From: Gemmatimonadota bacterium
Lineage (GTDB): Bacteria; Gemmatimonadota; Gemmatimonadetes; Longimicrobiales; Gaopeijiaceae
DNA length: 46,797 bases
Direction of reading: 5' to 3'
Assembly: GCA_009844885.1 (NCBI GenBank)
Contig: VYAQ01000184.1
Span: 1 to 46,797 of the forward strand
The translations under genes and the position numbers were made by a program. Below, piece by piece: positions 24,752-32,637 of this stretch (positions are counted from its first letter, which is position 1; each line of letters opens with the position of its first letter). Below the pieces are notes generated by a model. That model did no database searches and was not told the DNA's origin. It saw only the letters and a list, made by a program, of their open reading frames with translations.

Positions 24752-26560
24752 TCAACAGGAAACGCAGTTGTGGTTGTTCACCGCACCGAGACCTTCCAGA
24801 AGAGCGATGGTCTCCGGGAATGGCTGGATCCGCTGCACCGGGCCGTTGGCCATATCCACCGTCGTCTGCCCGCGCCTGCTGACGAGGGTGACATCGGCGC
24901 CCTGTTCCACCAGGTACAGGATCAGTTCGTTGTCGCCGCGGGCAGCAGCGTGGTGGAGGGGGCTGAATCCCTCGAGATCACGGGCGTTCACATCGGCACC
25001 GAGCTCCTCGACCAGGTAGCGGACCGCCGGTACCCAGCCATCGGGCACGTGGCGGTGCGCGTTCGCCGCGAATCCCTGTCCGTAGCCGACTCCGGAGGCC
25101 GCATGGATCGGGTAGACCGCCGGGCCGCCTACCGGTACGGGCGGCAGGCCCGAGTGGTCGACCTCTTCGCCGCCGCCCCGGCCGTACCGCCGCGAAGGGA
25201 CCCTCTCGGTCGCCATGGAAGGGTCGGCTCCGCCAGCGACAAGCAGCTGCATCGCCTCCACGTCGAGCGCGTAGGCGGCCCGCCAGAACGGCGTGGCTCC
25301 CTTCGCGTCGATCTGGAGCAGGTCGAAGTTGTAGGACATGAACCAGAGGTGCCTGGTGAGCCGGGCGTTCGGGTCGGCACCGGCTGCCAGCAGCTTCTCC
25401 ATGACCTCGAGGTAGGTGTGGTCCTGCTGCATGTAGATGTGCTGCTGCGGGTAGCGCGACTTGGGTGCCCAGTGGGTGTTGATCGCGGCAAAGAGCGGGG
25501 TCGCGCCCGCATGGCTGGCCATCGTGGGGTCGGCACCGAGCTCCAGGGAACGCATGGCCAGGTCGTAGTGCCCGTTGATGGTGGCCATCAGGATCGGGCT
25601 GGTTCCGTCGCCGGCGCTCACCTGGTTGATGTCCGCGCCGCCGTCGATCAGCGCCAGCGCCGTCTCGGCGTGCCCCTCGCGGACCGCGTGCAGCAACGCG
25701 GTGAGACCGCCGTGGCCGCCCACGAGTTCGCCGTAGGACAACGGCTCGGGTTCCTCGATCATGCGCGTCTCGGCTTCCGCCGCCGATGCGGCTTCGGCCA
25801 ATTCGCGCCGGCGGCTCTCCTCCTCGTGCTGACGGCGCACCTCGGCTGCCACCTCGGGCCCCCAGGGCTGCCCCTCCCGGATTCGCCTGTTGCGCTCGGA
25901 ACGCTCGATCCGGTCGTAAACGGCACGCGACGTGACGTCCATCACCCGGGAGTGGATCGCGGGATCGGCGCCGGCAGCCAGCAACGCGGCGACGACCTCG
26001 GTCCTTCCCTTCGACGCCGCGAAGATCAGCGGAGTCTGCGCCCACGATTCCTCGGCCGCGTTCACGTCGGCCCCGGCCGCCGCCAGGGCCCTGACGCCCC
26101 GCTCGCTCCCGGCCGCCGCCGCGAGGTGCAGGGGACGCGCAGCGCCTCCCACCGTGATCGGCGCGTCGGGATCGGCTCCGGCACCCAGGAGGAGCTCGAC
26201 GACCTCCCCCGCCCCGGCCTGCGCCGCCACGTGAAGCGGCGTGTAGCGCCCGATGCGGGTCCCGGCACCGATGTCCGCGCCGGCCTCCAGGAGCATGTGG
26301 GCAAGCCCGGGGTCCCGGTTGCTCGCTGCCCAGTGCAGGGCCGTCATGCCGTCGCCCTGGGCCGCGTTGACATCCGCTCCGTCGGCGATGAGGTCACGGA
26401 CCGCGGCTGCGTCGCCACGCATGGCCGCGTCGGCCACGGGGCTGTCGTGACCGACCGCGGCGGGGAGCAGCAGGGCCAGCAACAACGCCGAGACCCAGCC
26501 GCTCGCACGCAGGGCGCCGGTACTCGTTGCCGGTGGCCGGGGGTGACGCGTCGCTCCCAT
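24752..26560 (-). CDS. Exported ankyrin-repeat protein, cassette A (602 aa), ends in Cys-Val-Ser-Cys
   Basis: The ATG at 26560 has AGGAGG four bases upstream and opens a signal peptide ('SALLLALLLPAAVG'). Five N-terminal ankyrin repeats are followed by a charged helical linker (about residues 185-245) and about seven more repeats. A conserved loop ('DHSGLPPVPVGGPAV' and 'GVGYGQGFAANAHRHVPDG') interrupts the C-terminal set. The protein ends 'LGAVNNHNCVSC'; these are its only cysteines. The exported location, the terminal cysteines and the heme-protein neighbours suggest an extracytoplasmic scaffold held by a disulfide, a thioether or a metal, but this is inference. Confidence 0.92.
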   Translation of the reverse strand: MGATRHPRPPATSTGALRASGWVSALLLALLLPAAVGHDSPVADAAMRGDAAAVRDLIADGADVNAAQGDGMTALHWAASNRDPGLAHMLLEAGADIGAGTRIGRYTPLHVAAQAGAGEVVELLLGAGADPDAPITVGGAARPLHLAAAAGSERGVRALAAAGADVNAAEESWAQTPLIFAASKGRTEVVAALLAAGADPAIHSRVMDVTSRAVYDRIERSERNRRIREGQPWGPEVAAEVRRQHEEESRRRELAEAASAAEAETRMIEEPEPLSYGELVGGHGGLTALLHAVREGHAETALALIDGGADINQVSAGDGTSPILMATINGHYDLAMRSLELGADPTMASHAGATPLFAAINTHWAPKSRYPQQHIYMQQDHTYLEVMEKLLAAGADPNARLTRHLWFMSYNFDLLQIDAKGATPFWRAAYALDVEAMQLLVAGGADPSMATERVPSRRYGRGGGEEVDHSGLPPVPVGGPAVYPIHAASGVGYGQGFAANAHRHVPDGWVPAVRYLVEELGADVNARDLEGFSPLHHAAARGDNELILYLVEQGADVTLVSRRGQTTVDMANGPVQRIQPFPETIALLEGLGAVNNHNCVSC

Positions 26561-26573
26561 CGAGCCTCCTCGC

Positions 26574-27956
26574 CTACACCGTCAGCGAAAAGTCGGACGT
26601 ACTGTTGCCGAACTTCTTCATATCGTCCATGCCGAGCTTGTGAGCCAGGCTCAGCATGACGTTCGCCATGGGCGTACCCGGCGCGGCGCGCAGATGGAGG
26701 TTGCCGTCCAGCCCGCCGTTCGCGCCACCGACCACGAACAGCGGACAGCGCTTGTGGTTGTGGATGTTCGGATCCCCCATGGGCGACCCGTAGACGATCA
26801 TCGTCCGGTCGAGCAGATGCGTGTCTCCATCCATCGTGCTCCCGAGCTTCTCCAGGAAGTAGGGGAGCATCCCGACGTGATATCGGTTGATCTGGGCGAA
26901 GTCAGTGATGTTGCCCTCGTTGCCGCCGTGGTGCGAAGCGGGGTGGAAGGGTTTCTCGACGCCGCTCTCGGGGAAGATCCGGGCCGACGAGTCACGTCCC
27001 ATCTTGAAGGAGAACACCCGGGTCACGTCGGATGCGAAGGCCAGCGCCTGCAGGTCGAACATGAGTTCCACATGCTCCCGGAACGAGTCGGGCACGCCGG
27101 CCGGCGCCTCGGGCAGTTCGCGCGCCTCGCCGCTGGCGTTCTGCACCTCCACGCGTTCGATCCTCCGTTCGAGTTCGCGCACATGCTCGAGGTATCGGTC
27201 GAGGCGGACCATATCGGCCGGCCCCAACTGGCGCTTCAGCTGCGAAACCCTGCCCGTGATGAAGTCCAGGATGCTCCTGTTCACTCGTCGGCGCGCCGCC
27301 CGCTGCTCGGGACTGCCCCCGGCCCCGAAGAGCTGATCAAAGGCCACGCGCGGATCCCGCACCATCGGCAGCGGGTCGGTCGGCGACGCCCAGCTGATCG
27401 TGTCGGTGTAGACGCAGGCGTAGCCGTACGCGCAACCGCCGGATTGGTCCACATTCTCGATACAGAGCTGCATCGACGGAATCGGCGTGTCCTGACCGAA
27501 TCGCTTCGCAAACATCTGGTCGATCGACTCCCCGACGAAAATGTCGGACCCCTCGGTCTGCCGGGGGTGCGACTGGGTCAGGAAAGTCGCGCTGGAGCGG
27601 AAGTGGTCGCCGCCGATCTCCTTCGGCTTCTTGGCCTCGGCAGGCTCGATGTCCGTATCACTGATGATCGTCAGGTAGTTACGGAACGGCTCGAGCGGGC
27701 TGAGCGCACTCGGGCTCAGGTCGAAGTCGCGTCCGGTCTGCGAGGGCGACCAGTAGTTCTGGCTCCGGCCCCACGCGTTGCTGCCCGCGGCGCCGTGCAC
27801 CATCTCGATCGCTACGAGCCGCGTCGGGCCCTCGGCCGCCGTGCTCCAGCCCCGGCCGGCCGGGACCATCGCGTCGAGGAAGGGCAGAGAAACCGAAGCG
27901 CCAACCCCCTTGAGAAATGTCCTGCGGGGGATCGCCGTGCCTGTGATGTATTGCAT
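26574..27956 (-). CDS. HXXSHH (DUF1552) family protein, cassette A (460 aa)
   Basis: The ATG at 27956 begins a Tat-type leader ('PRRTFLKGVGASVSLPFLDA'), with the full Arg-Arg-x-Phe-Leu-Lys consensus. The family motif is 'HPASHH' at residues 338-343. It shares most conserved blocks with the cassette B protein, including the pair of cysteines in 'GGCAYGYACVY' and the C-terminal 'MANVMLSLAHKLGMDD'. The gene follows the cytochrome gene after 31 bases and precedes the ankyrin gene by 13 bases. Function is unknown; Tat export suggests cofactor insertion or folding before translocation. Confidence 0.94.
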   Translation of the reverse strand: MQYITGTAIPRRTFLKGVGASVSLPFLDAMVPAGRGWSTAAEGPTRLVAIEMVHGAAGSNAWGRSQNYWSPSQTGRDFDLSPSALSPLEPFRNYLTIISDTDIEPAEAKKPKEIGGDHFRSSATFLTQSHPRQTEGSDIFVGESIDQMFAKRFGQDTPIPSMQLCIENVDQSGGCAYGYACVYTDTISWASPTDPLPMVRDPRVAFDQLFGAGGSPEQRAARRRVNRSILDFITGRVSQLKRQLGPADMVRLDRYLEHVRELERRIERVEVQNASGEARELPEAPAGVPDSFREHVELMFDLQALAFASDVTRVFSFKMGRDSSARIFPESGVEKPFHPASHHGGNEGNITDFAQINRYHVGMLPYFLEKLGSTMDGDTHLLDRTMIVYGSPMGDPNIHNHKRCPLFVVGGANGGLDGNLHLRAAPGTPMANVMLSLAHKLGMDDMKKFGNSTSDFSLTV

Positions 27957-27987
27957 GATCGCTCCGTTCCTATCGGATTGGTCGCCG

Positions 27988-30333
27988 TCAGTCGTGCGTC
28001 CCGTGACCCGCCGGCTCCTCCACCAGAATATCCGGCCTCGACATGCGGAAGGGGTCGCTCAGCACCACCTCCTTCACGAACGCCGAAAGCCGGTAGTCGT
28101 CTTCACCCACGGCCCTCGCCACCTGGCGCACCGCGGGCATGTCGTAGTACTCGATCCTCCGCCCGAGAGCGTAGGCCATGAGGTTCTCGGTGAACGTCCG
28201 CACCAGCGACTCGGGACGCCTCAGCAGCGCCGAGCGCAGGTCCGCGGGTCCGTGCAGCGGGGTGCCGTCGTAAAGCTCGCCCAGCGTCTCGACCGGCGTA
28301 CCGGTGTCGCGGATGCGCCAGGTCCCGGTTACGTCGAAGTTCTCGAGCGCGATCCCGATCGGGTCAATGAACCGGTGGCAGGAATTGCAGGTCGGATTGG
28401 CCGCATGCTGCTCGAGACGCTCGCGCACCGTGAGGAAGCGGCCGTCACTGGCCTCGGCGGTCGCGTCGAGTTCCGGGACGTCGGGCGGAGGCGGGGGCGG
28501 AGGCGTGCCCAGCAACACTTCCATCACCCACTTCCCCCGCAGCACGGGTGAGGTGCGATTGGCGTGGGAAGTCAGGGTGAGGATACTGCCGTGGCCCAGA
28601 ATGCCGCGCCTGGCGTCATCCGTGTACTGCACCGGACGGAAGTGCTCGCCGGCAACCCCGGGAATACCGTAGTGCCTGGCCAGCCTCTCGTTCATGTACG
28701 AGTGATCCGCGGTCAGGAAGTCCTGCAGCGTGCCTCCCTCGCGGACCAGGGCGTTGAAGAAGGTCACGGTCTCGCGGCGCATGTCGCGCTTGAGCTGGTC
28801 GTAGAAGTCCGGATAGCGCAGTGCGTCGGGGTGGACCTTGTCGAGGTCCTGGAGCCGCAGCCACTGCGCCGCGAAACGCGTGCCCAGCGCTTCGGCACGG
28901 GGGTCGGCCAGCATGCGCTCCACTTCGGCCGCAAGCGCGTCGGGATCGGACAGCCGCCCCTCCGTTGCCGCATCGACGAGTGCCGCGTCGGGAAGATGTC
29001 CCCACAGGAAGAACGACAGTCGCGATGCCAGCGCGATATCGCTGATGGGGCGCATTCCGCCCGGGGCCTCGGCGTCCGGAGAAGGCTCTTCAAAACGGAA
29101 GACGAAGTCGGGGCTGGCGAGGATTCCCTGGAGCGCGGTCCTTACTCCGATGTCGAAACCGCCCTCGGCCGCGCCCTCCTCGAACAGGCCCATGAGCCCA
29201 TCGACCTCGGCGTCGTGGACGGGACGGCGGAAGGCGCGTGTCCCCAGTTCACCGATGATCCGGCGCGCGCAATCCGGCTCGTCGGCAGCGCTGGCCGGAC
29301 GGCAGGTCATCACCCTCTCCCACGCGGGCGTACGCGTCACGCCGGTGATGTTGTACGGCCCGCCGATCGTGAGATCCCGCAGGTGCGGCACACCCGTGAT
29401 CCCGTACGAGTACCCGATCTTCTTGTCGGCAAGCGACCACTCGTGCGGCGAGGTCAGGTCCTCGACCGGCCCCTCGGTCACCTTGATGAAGGCGGCAGAA
29501 ACGCGGTGTGGGCCCGCCGTCACCCGGATCGGATCGGTCACGACCTCGACCCCGCCCGGATCCTGGCGGTGCATCCACCGGTCCAGGGGGATGAGCGCCA
29601 CGCGGACCCCGTCGATCGACACCTCGACCTCTTCGTCGAACGGCGCAGTCTGGCCGAAGAAGTTGCCGGTCGACTCGTGCTGAAAGGCGAGCCGAAAGAA
29701 GTACTCGCCATCGGCAACGAAGTTGTGAACGACGGAGATCCCGCCGCGGGTCCCGTACGGCGTGCCGGGCACGTGTTCGCGCTGCTCGGCGTACCGCGAA
29801 ACCTCGTACGTGGCCTCGGCGGGGGTCGCGTTGGCGTCGCCCAGGGCCAGCCGGCTCACCTCGCTCGCGGCCGTCAGGTACGACTCGAGCAGGGTGGCCG
29901 ACAGATTCTGCACGTCGGCGATGTTGTCGAACCCGGCGCTGACGGTCTCGTTCGGAAGGTAGGCCGACGCATCGATCCCGATTCCGAGCAGGTCGTGGAT
30001 CGCCGCCGCGTACTCCGCCCGGTTGAGGCGCTGGAAGGTCCGGTTGCCAGGGTTCGGATTGCGCTCGGCAGCGGCGTCGAGCTCTTCCTCGAGACCGGTG
30101 ACGAAGGCCGTGATCTCCTCTTCTGGCGGGCGGCGGACCCCGGGCGGCGGCATCATGCCGGCCCGCAGCTTGCGGATCATCTTCTCAGCGAGCGGCGCAT
30201 CGGCAACCGGGTTCGCCGAGTCGAAGTCCTCGAGCGACATGTTGCCGAGCAGTCGCCGTTCGTTGTGGCAGCGAACGCAGTACTGCTGCACGATGTCCGA
30301 GGCTGGGACGGCGGGAGCGGCGGAGGCAGGCAA
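27988..30333 (-). CDS. PSCyt/PSD multidomain cytochrome-like protein, cassette A (at least 781 aa; true start probably upstream)
   Basis: The first standard start codon in frame is a TTG at 30333, but it lies only 18 codons before the heme motif and leaves no signal peptide. The open frame continues upstream to a stop near 30525 and encodes a signal-like stretch ('RPVPVLVLAVVLGLSLPSG') with no ATG, GTG or TTG; an ACG at 30447 sits exactly where the initiator would be expected. AGGAGG lies at 30470-30465. I give the conservative start. Heme motifs are Cys-Val-Arg-Cys-His (residue 19 from the TTG) and Cys-Asn-Ser-Cys-His (residue 649). DUF1587, 1595, 1592, 1588 and 1585 follow in the usual order. 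This is the first gene of the six-gene tandem cassette operon. Confidence 0.9.
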   Translation of the reverse strand: MPASAAPAVPASDIVQQYCVRCHNERRLLGNMSLEDFDSANPVADAPLAEKMIRKLRAGMMPPPGVRRPPEEEITAFVTGLEEELDAAAERNPNPGNRTFQRLNRAEYAAAIHDLLGIGIDASAYLPNETVSAGFDNIADVQNLSATLLESYLTAASEVSRLALGDANATPAEATYEVSRYAEQREHVPGTPYGTRGGISVVHNFVADGEYFFRLAFQHESTGNFFGQTAPFDEEVEVSIDGVRVALIPLDRWMHRQDPGGVEVVTDPIRVTAGPHRVSAAFIKVTEGPVEDLTSPHEWSLADKKIGYSYGITGVPHLRDLTIGGPYNITGVTRTPAWERVMTCRPASAADEPDCARRIIGELGTRAFRRPVHDAEVDGLMGLFEEGAAEGGFDIGVRTALQGILASPDFVFRFEEPSPDAEAPGGMRPISDIALASRLSFFLWGHLPDAALVDAATEGRLSDPDALAAEVERMLADPRAEALGTRFAAQWLRLQDLDKVHPDALRYPDFYDQLKRDMRRETVTFFNALVREGGTLQDFLTADHSYMNERLARHYGIPGVAGEHFRPVQYTDDARRGILGHGSILTLTSHANRTSPVLRGKWVMEVLLGTPPPPPPPDVPELDATAEASDGRFLTVRERLEQHAANPTCNSCHRFIDPIGIALENFDVTGTWRIRDTGTPVETLGELYDGTPLHGPADLRSALLRRPESLVRTFTENLMAYALGRRIEYYDMPAVRQVARAVGEDDYRLSAFVKEVVLSDPFRMSRPDILVEEPAGHGTHD

Positions 30334-30464
30334 TACGGCGGCCTGCCCCGGCCGGAACGACTCCGACGCATGCCGCGCAGAATCGGTCCCTGAGGGGAGG
30401 CTAAGTCCCAGTACGACCGCCAGTACCAGGACAGGGACGGGTCTCGTCGGACCGGTGAGAACAA

Positions 30465-30470
30465 CCTCCT
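30465..30470 (-). promoter_or_regulatory. Shine-Dalgarno of the cassette A cytochrome gene
   Basis: AGGAGG on the minus strand, far (131 bases) upstream of the first standard start codon at 30333. It indicates that translation really begins around 30447-30459, where only non-standard codons are in frame. Confidence 0.55.
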
Positions 30471-30477
30471 GGTCGCA

Positions 30478-30495
30478 GTATCTGTATCTGGATAC
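30478..30495. promoter_or_regulatory. Putative operator palindrome upstream of the tandem cassette operon
   Basis: GTATCTGTATCTGGATAC on the plus strand. The outer half-sites GTATC and GATAC are 8 bases apart, exactly as at 12326-12343, and the right part CTGGATAC is identical in both. A third copy of GTATC lies inside (30484-30488), giving an alternative tight palindrome GTATC-TG-GATAC. It ends 7 bases upstream of the AGGAGG of the first gene. The 281 bases between the M28 gene and this operon (30334-30614) hold the unstarted leader, this site and no other recognisable element. Confidence 0.6.
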
Positions 30496-30614
30496 TGCCG
30501 CACGGGGGCCGGTTCCGCAAGGTCACCGGCGGCAACGTCGTACGGGGTCTGGCGCCGGGGTCGTCGGAGACAGGTTCGCCGTTCGAATGCCGGGCGATTC
30601 TGTCCGCGGGCTGC

Positions 30615-32378
30615 CTAGCCGCCGCCGGCCGCCAGGACCACCGTGAAGACCATCCGTTCGCCGTCGCGCAGAACCGTGATTTCCACCTCGTCGCCCGGCT
30701 CGTGCTCGCTCAGCGCGTACATGTAGCCGTACACGTCCTCGATGTCGTGGTCGCCGAATTTCACGATGATGTCGCCGCCCTTGATGCCCGCCTGCGCGGC
30801 CGGGCTGCCCTCGCGGACGCCCGTGATGCCCATTCCGCCCGATTCGCGGGAATAGTCGGGGATCGTCCCAAGGCGGACCCGAAACCCGCTCCGTGCCGGG
30901 CTGCCGTCCGTGGGCCCCGCCACGCCCCGCGGGTTGCCGGCGCCCTCCACGGGCGTCAGCGAAGCCAGGCCCGCGGTCGGGAGCACCTCCCGGACCACGG
31001 AAACCAGGAGATCGGTCACCCGGCTCATCCCCTCGGGGTTGACCAGCTCCCAGTCGTCCTCGACGCGGTGGTACTCGGGGTGGGTGTTGGAGAAGAAGTG
31101 GAGGACGGGGATCCCCCGCGCATAGAATGAACTGTGATCCGATCCGCCGAAGCCGTCGCTGTTGTAGCGCAGGTCGAGGGGGGATGGGGTCGCCGCGTTC
31201 GCGCGGTCGAGGACGCCCGTCCACTCCTCCGCCGTCCCCGTGCCGAATACGGTGAGCAGGTCGTCCTTGACCCGGCCCACCATGTCGAGGTTGAGCATGG
31301 CGATCGTGCCGTCCAGCGGGAGCAGCGGCGCTTCCATGTAGTGCGCCGAACCCCACAGGCCGCGTTCCTCGCCCGTAAAGGCGATGAACAGGACGTTCTG
31401 CGCCAGTCGGGGACCCTTGGCGAGGTCCCGAGCGGCTTCGATGAGCACGGCGGTCCCCGACGCGTTGTCGTCGGCGCCGTTGTGCACTTCGCCGACGGCG
31501 TTGGGCGAGAGCGAGCCCGCGCCGCCGAACCCGAGGTGGTCGTAGTGGGCGCCGATGACGAGGGTCTGGCCACCGTGCGGATCCGTGCCGGGAAGCAGGG
31601 CCGCGACGTTGCGCGCCTCGCGCCTGACCGGCTCGACCACCGTGACGAGGTTCGCCGGCGAGCCCGAGGCGGCGGCCGCACGGACCCGGTCGGCAGCGGC
31701 TCCTCGCACGGCGATCACGGGGATGGCGAGGGGGGCGCGCCGTTCGGCTGCCAGGGACGGGAGCGGCCTGGAGCCGTCCAGCAGCACGATCAGCGCGGCC
31801 GCTCCCATGGCCGCCGCGCTCGAACCCACCCGGTGGGCGTCGGGGGCGGCCGCGTGGGGATGGGGCGCCGCGCCCTCGATCACCAGGGCGCGGCCCTCGA
31901 GCTGGCCGTGCGCCGCGCCGGCGCCCAGCTCAGCGGTTTCCCCGGGCGCGTCCATGAGCTCGGCCCGGACGCGGGTGGACGCGGAAAATCCATAGGGGAT
32001 CCAGTCTTCTCCCAGCGCGAACGGGGTGCCGTCGGCGCCGGCCAGCGCGAAGGCGTTCCCGGCCCCCGCCGCGCTCCCGGTGCGGACCATCCAGGCCTGG
32101 AACCACGTGCCCCCGTCTCCGGCGGGCCGAAGACCGAGCGCACGAAACTGCGCCGCGATGTACTCGCCCGCGCACCGCTCGCCGCGCGTGCCCACGGCGC
32201 GACCTTCCAGCAGGTCGTCCGCGAGGTACCGTACGTGTGCGAGGGAACCGCGAAGGTCCCCGATCAGGGAGGCGGGATCGGGGCAGCGCCACGCGGACTG
32301 CTGAGCCACGACGCGGGGCGGGGCGGCGGACGCTGCCAGGACCAGCAGCACCGTGCCAACGATGAGACGGCAAGACAT
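30615..32378 (-). CDS. M28-family zinc aminopeptidase with PA and PDZ domains, exported (587 aa)
   Basis: The ATG at 32378 has AAGGAGC seven bases upstream and starts a signal peptide ('LIVGTVLLVLAASAA'). A protease-associated domain occupies roughly residues 150-250. The M28 metal site is complete: His278 and Asp280 in 'HYDHLG', Asp303 in 'GADDNASG', Glu337/Glu338 in 'TGEERG', Asp365 in 'NLDMVG' and His415 in 'SDHSSFY'. A PDZ domain follows at the C-terminus ('AAQAGIKGGDIIVKFGD'), a common arrangement that may hold substrate. It should remove N-terminal residues from peptides in the periplasm. It is the last gene of the pnp-ileS operon, 55 bases after the small membrane protein gene. Confidence 0.94.
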   Translation of the reverse strand: MSCRLIVGTVLLVLAASAAPPRVVAQQSAWRCPDPASLIGDLRGSLAHVRYLADDLLEGRAVGTRGERCAGEYIAAQFRALGLRPAGDGGTWFQAWMVRTGSAAGAGNAFALAGADGTPFALGEDWIPYGFSASTRVRAELMDAPGETAELGAGAAHGQLEGRALVIEGAAPHPHAAAPDAHRVGSSAAAMGAAALIVLLDGSRPLPSLAAERRAPLAIPVIAVRGAAADRVRAAAASGSPANLVTVVEPVRREARNVAALLPGTDPHGGQTLVIGAHYDHLGFGGAGSLSPNAVGEVHNGADDNASGTAVLIEAARDLAKGPRLAQNVLFIAFTGEERGLWGSAHYMEAPLLPLDGTIAMLNLDMVGRVKDDLLTVFGTGTAEEWTGVLDRANAATPSPLDLRYNSDGFGGSDHSSFYARGIPVLHFFSNTHPEYHRVEDDWELVNPEGMSRVTDLLVSVVREVLPTAGLASLTPVEGAGNPRGVAGPTDGSPARSGFRVRLGTIPDYSRESGGMGITGVREGSPAAQAGIKGGDIIVKFGDHDIEDVYGYMYALSEHEPGDEVEITVLRDGERMVFTVVLAAGGG

Positions 32379-32433
32379 CACGATGCTCCTTCGGGCTTGA
32401 CCGCTGGCGGCCACGACGCTCCCGCCTCCGAGT

Positions 32434-32628
32434 TCAGCGAATGATCGCCAGAGGCAGAAGTACGACGTAGCCGACCACAAGAAGGACGGGGGCCAGAGTG
32501 ATCGACCCCAGGCTCAGCACATAGTATCCCGCGGCGACCGTGGCGAGTCCCGCCAACGCAAACCACAGGTTGGCCTTCGAGAACCGAAGGGACGCTTCGG
32601 CCGCGGCCGTCTTTCTTCTTCGAGCCAT
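32434..32628 (-). CDS. Small two-helix membrane protein (64 aa)
   Basis: The protein has a basic N-terminus ('MARRRKTAAAEASLRFSK') and two membrane helices ('LWFALAGLATVAAGYYVL' and 'LAPVLLVVGYVVLLPLAI'). Short proteins of this type, with a basic cytoplasmic tail and two helices (DUF3098-like), occur near secretion and cell-envelope genes, but I cannot name a family with certainty. It begins 9 bases after the protease gene upstream, so it is in the operon. Function is unknown. Confidence 0.75.
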   Translation of the reverse strand: MARRRKTAAAEASLRFSKANLWFALAGLATVAAGYYVLSLGSITLAPVLLVVGYVVLLPLAIIR

Positions 32629-32637
32629 GTTCGGAGG

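Noticed and set aside
24752-24766. Terminal Cys-Val-Ser-Cys read as a eukaryotic CaaX prenylation box
   Set aside because: Free-living bacteria lack the prenylation machinery, the second 'a' position is Ser, and the proteins have export signals. A redox or metal role is more likely.
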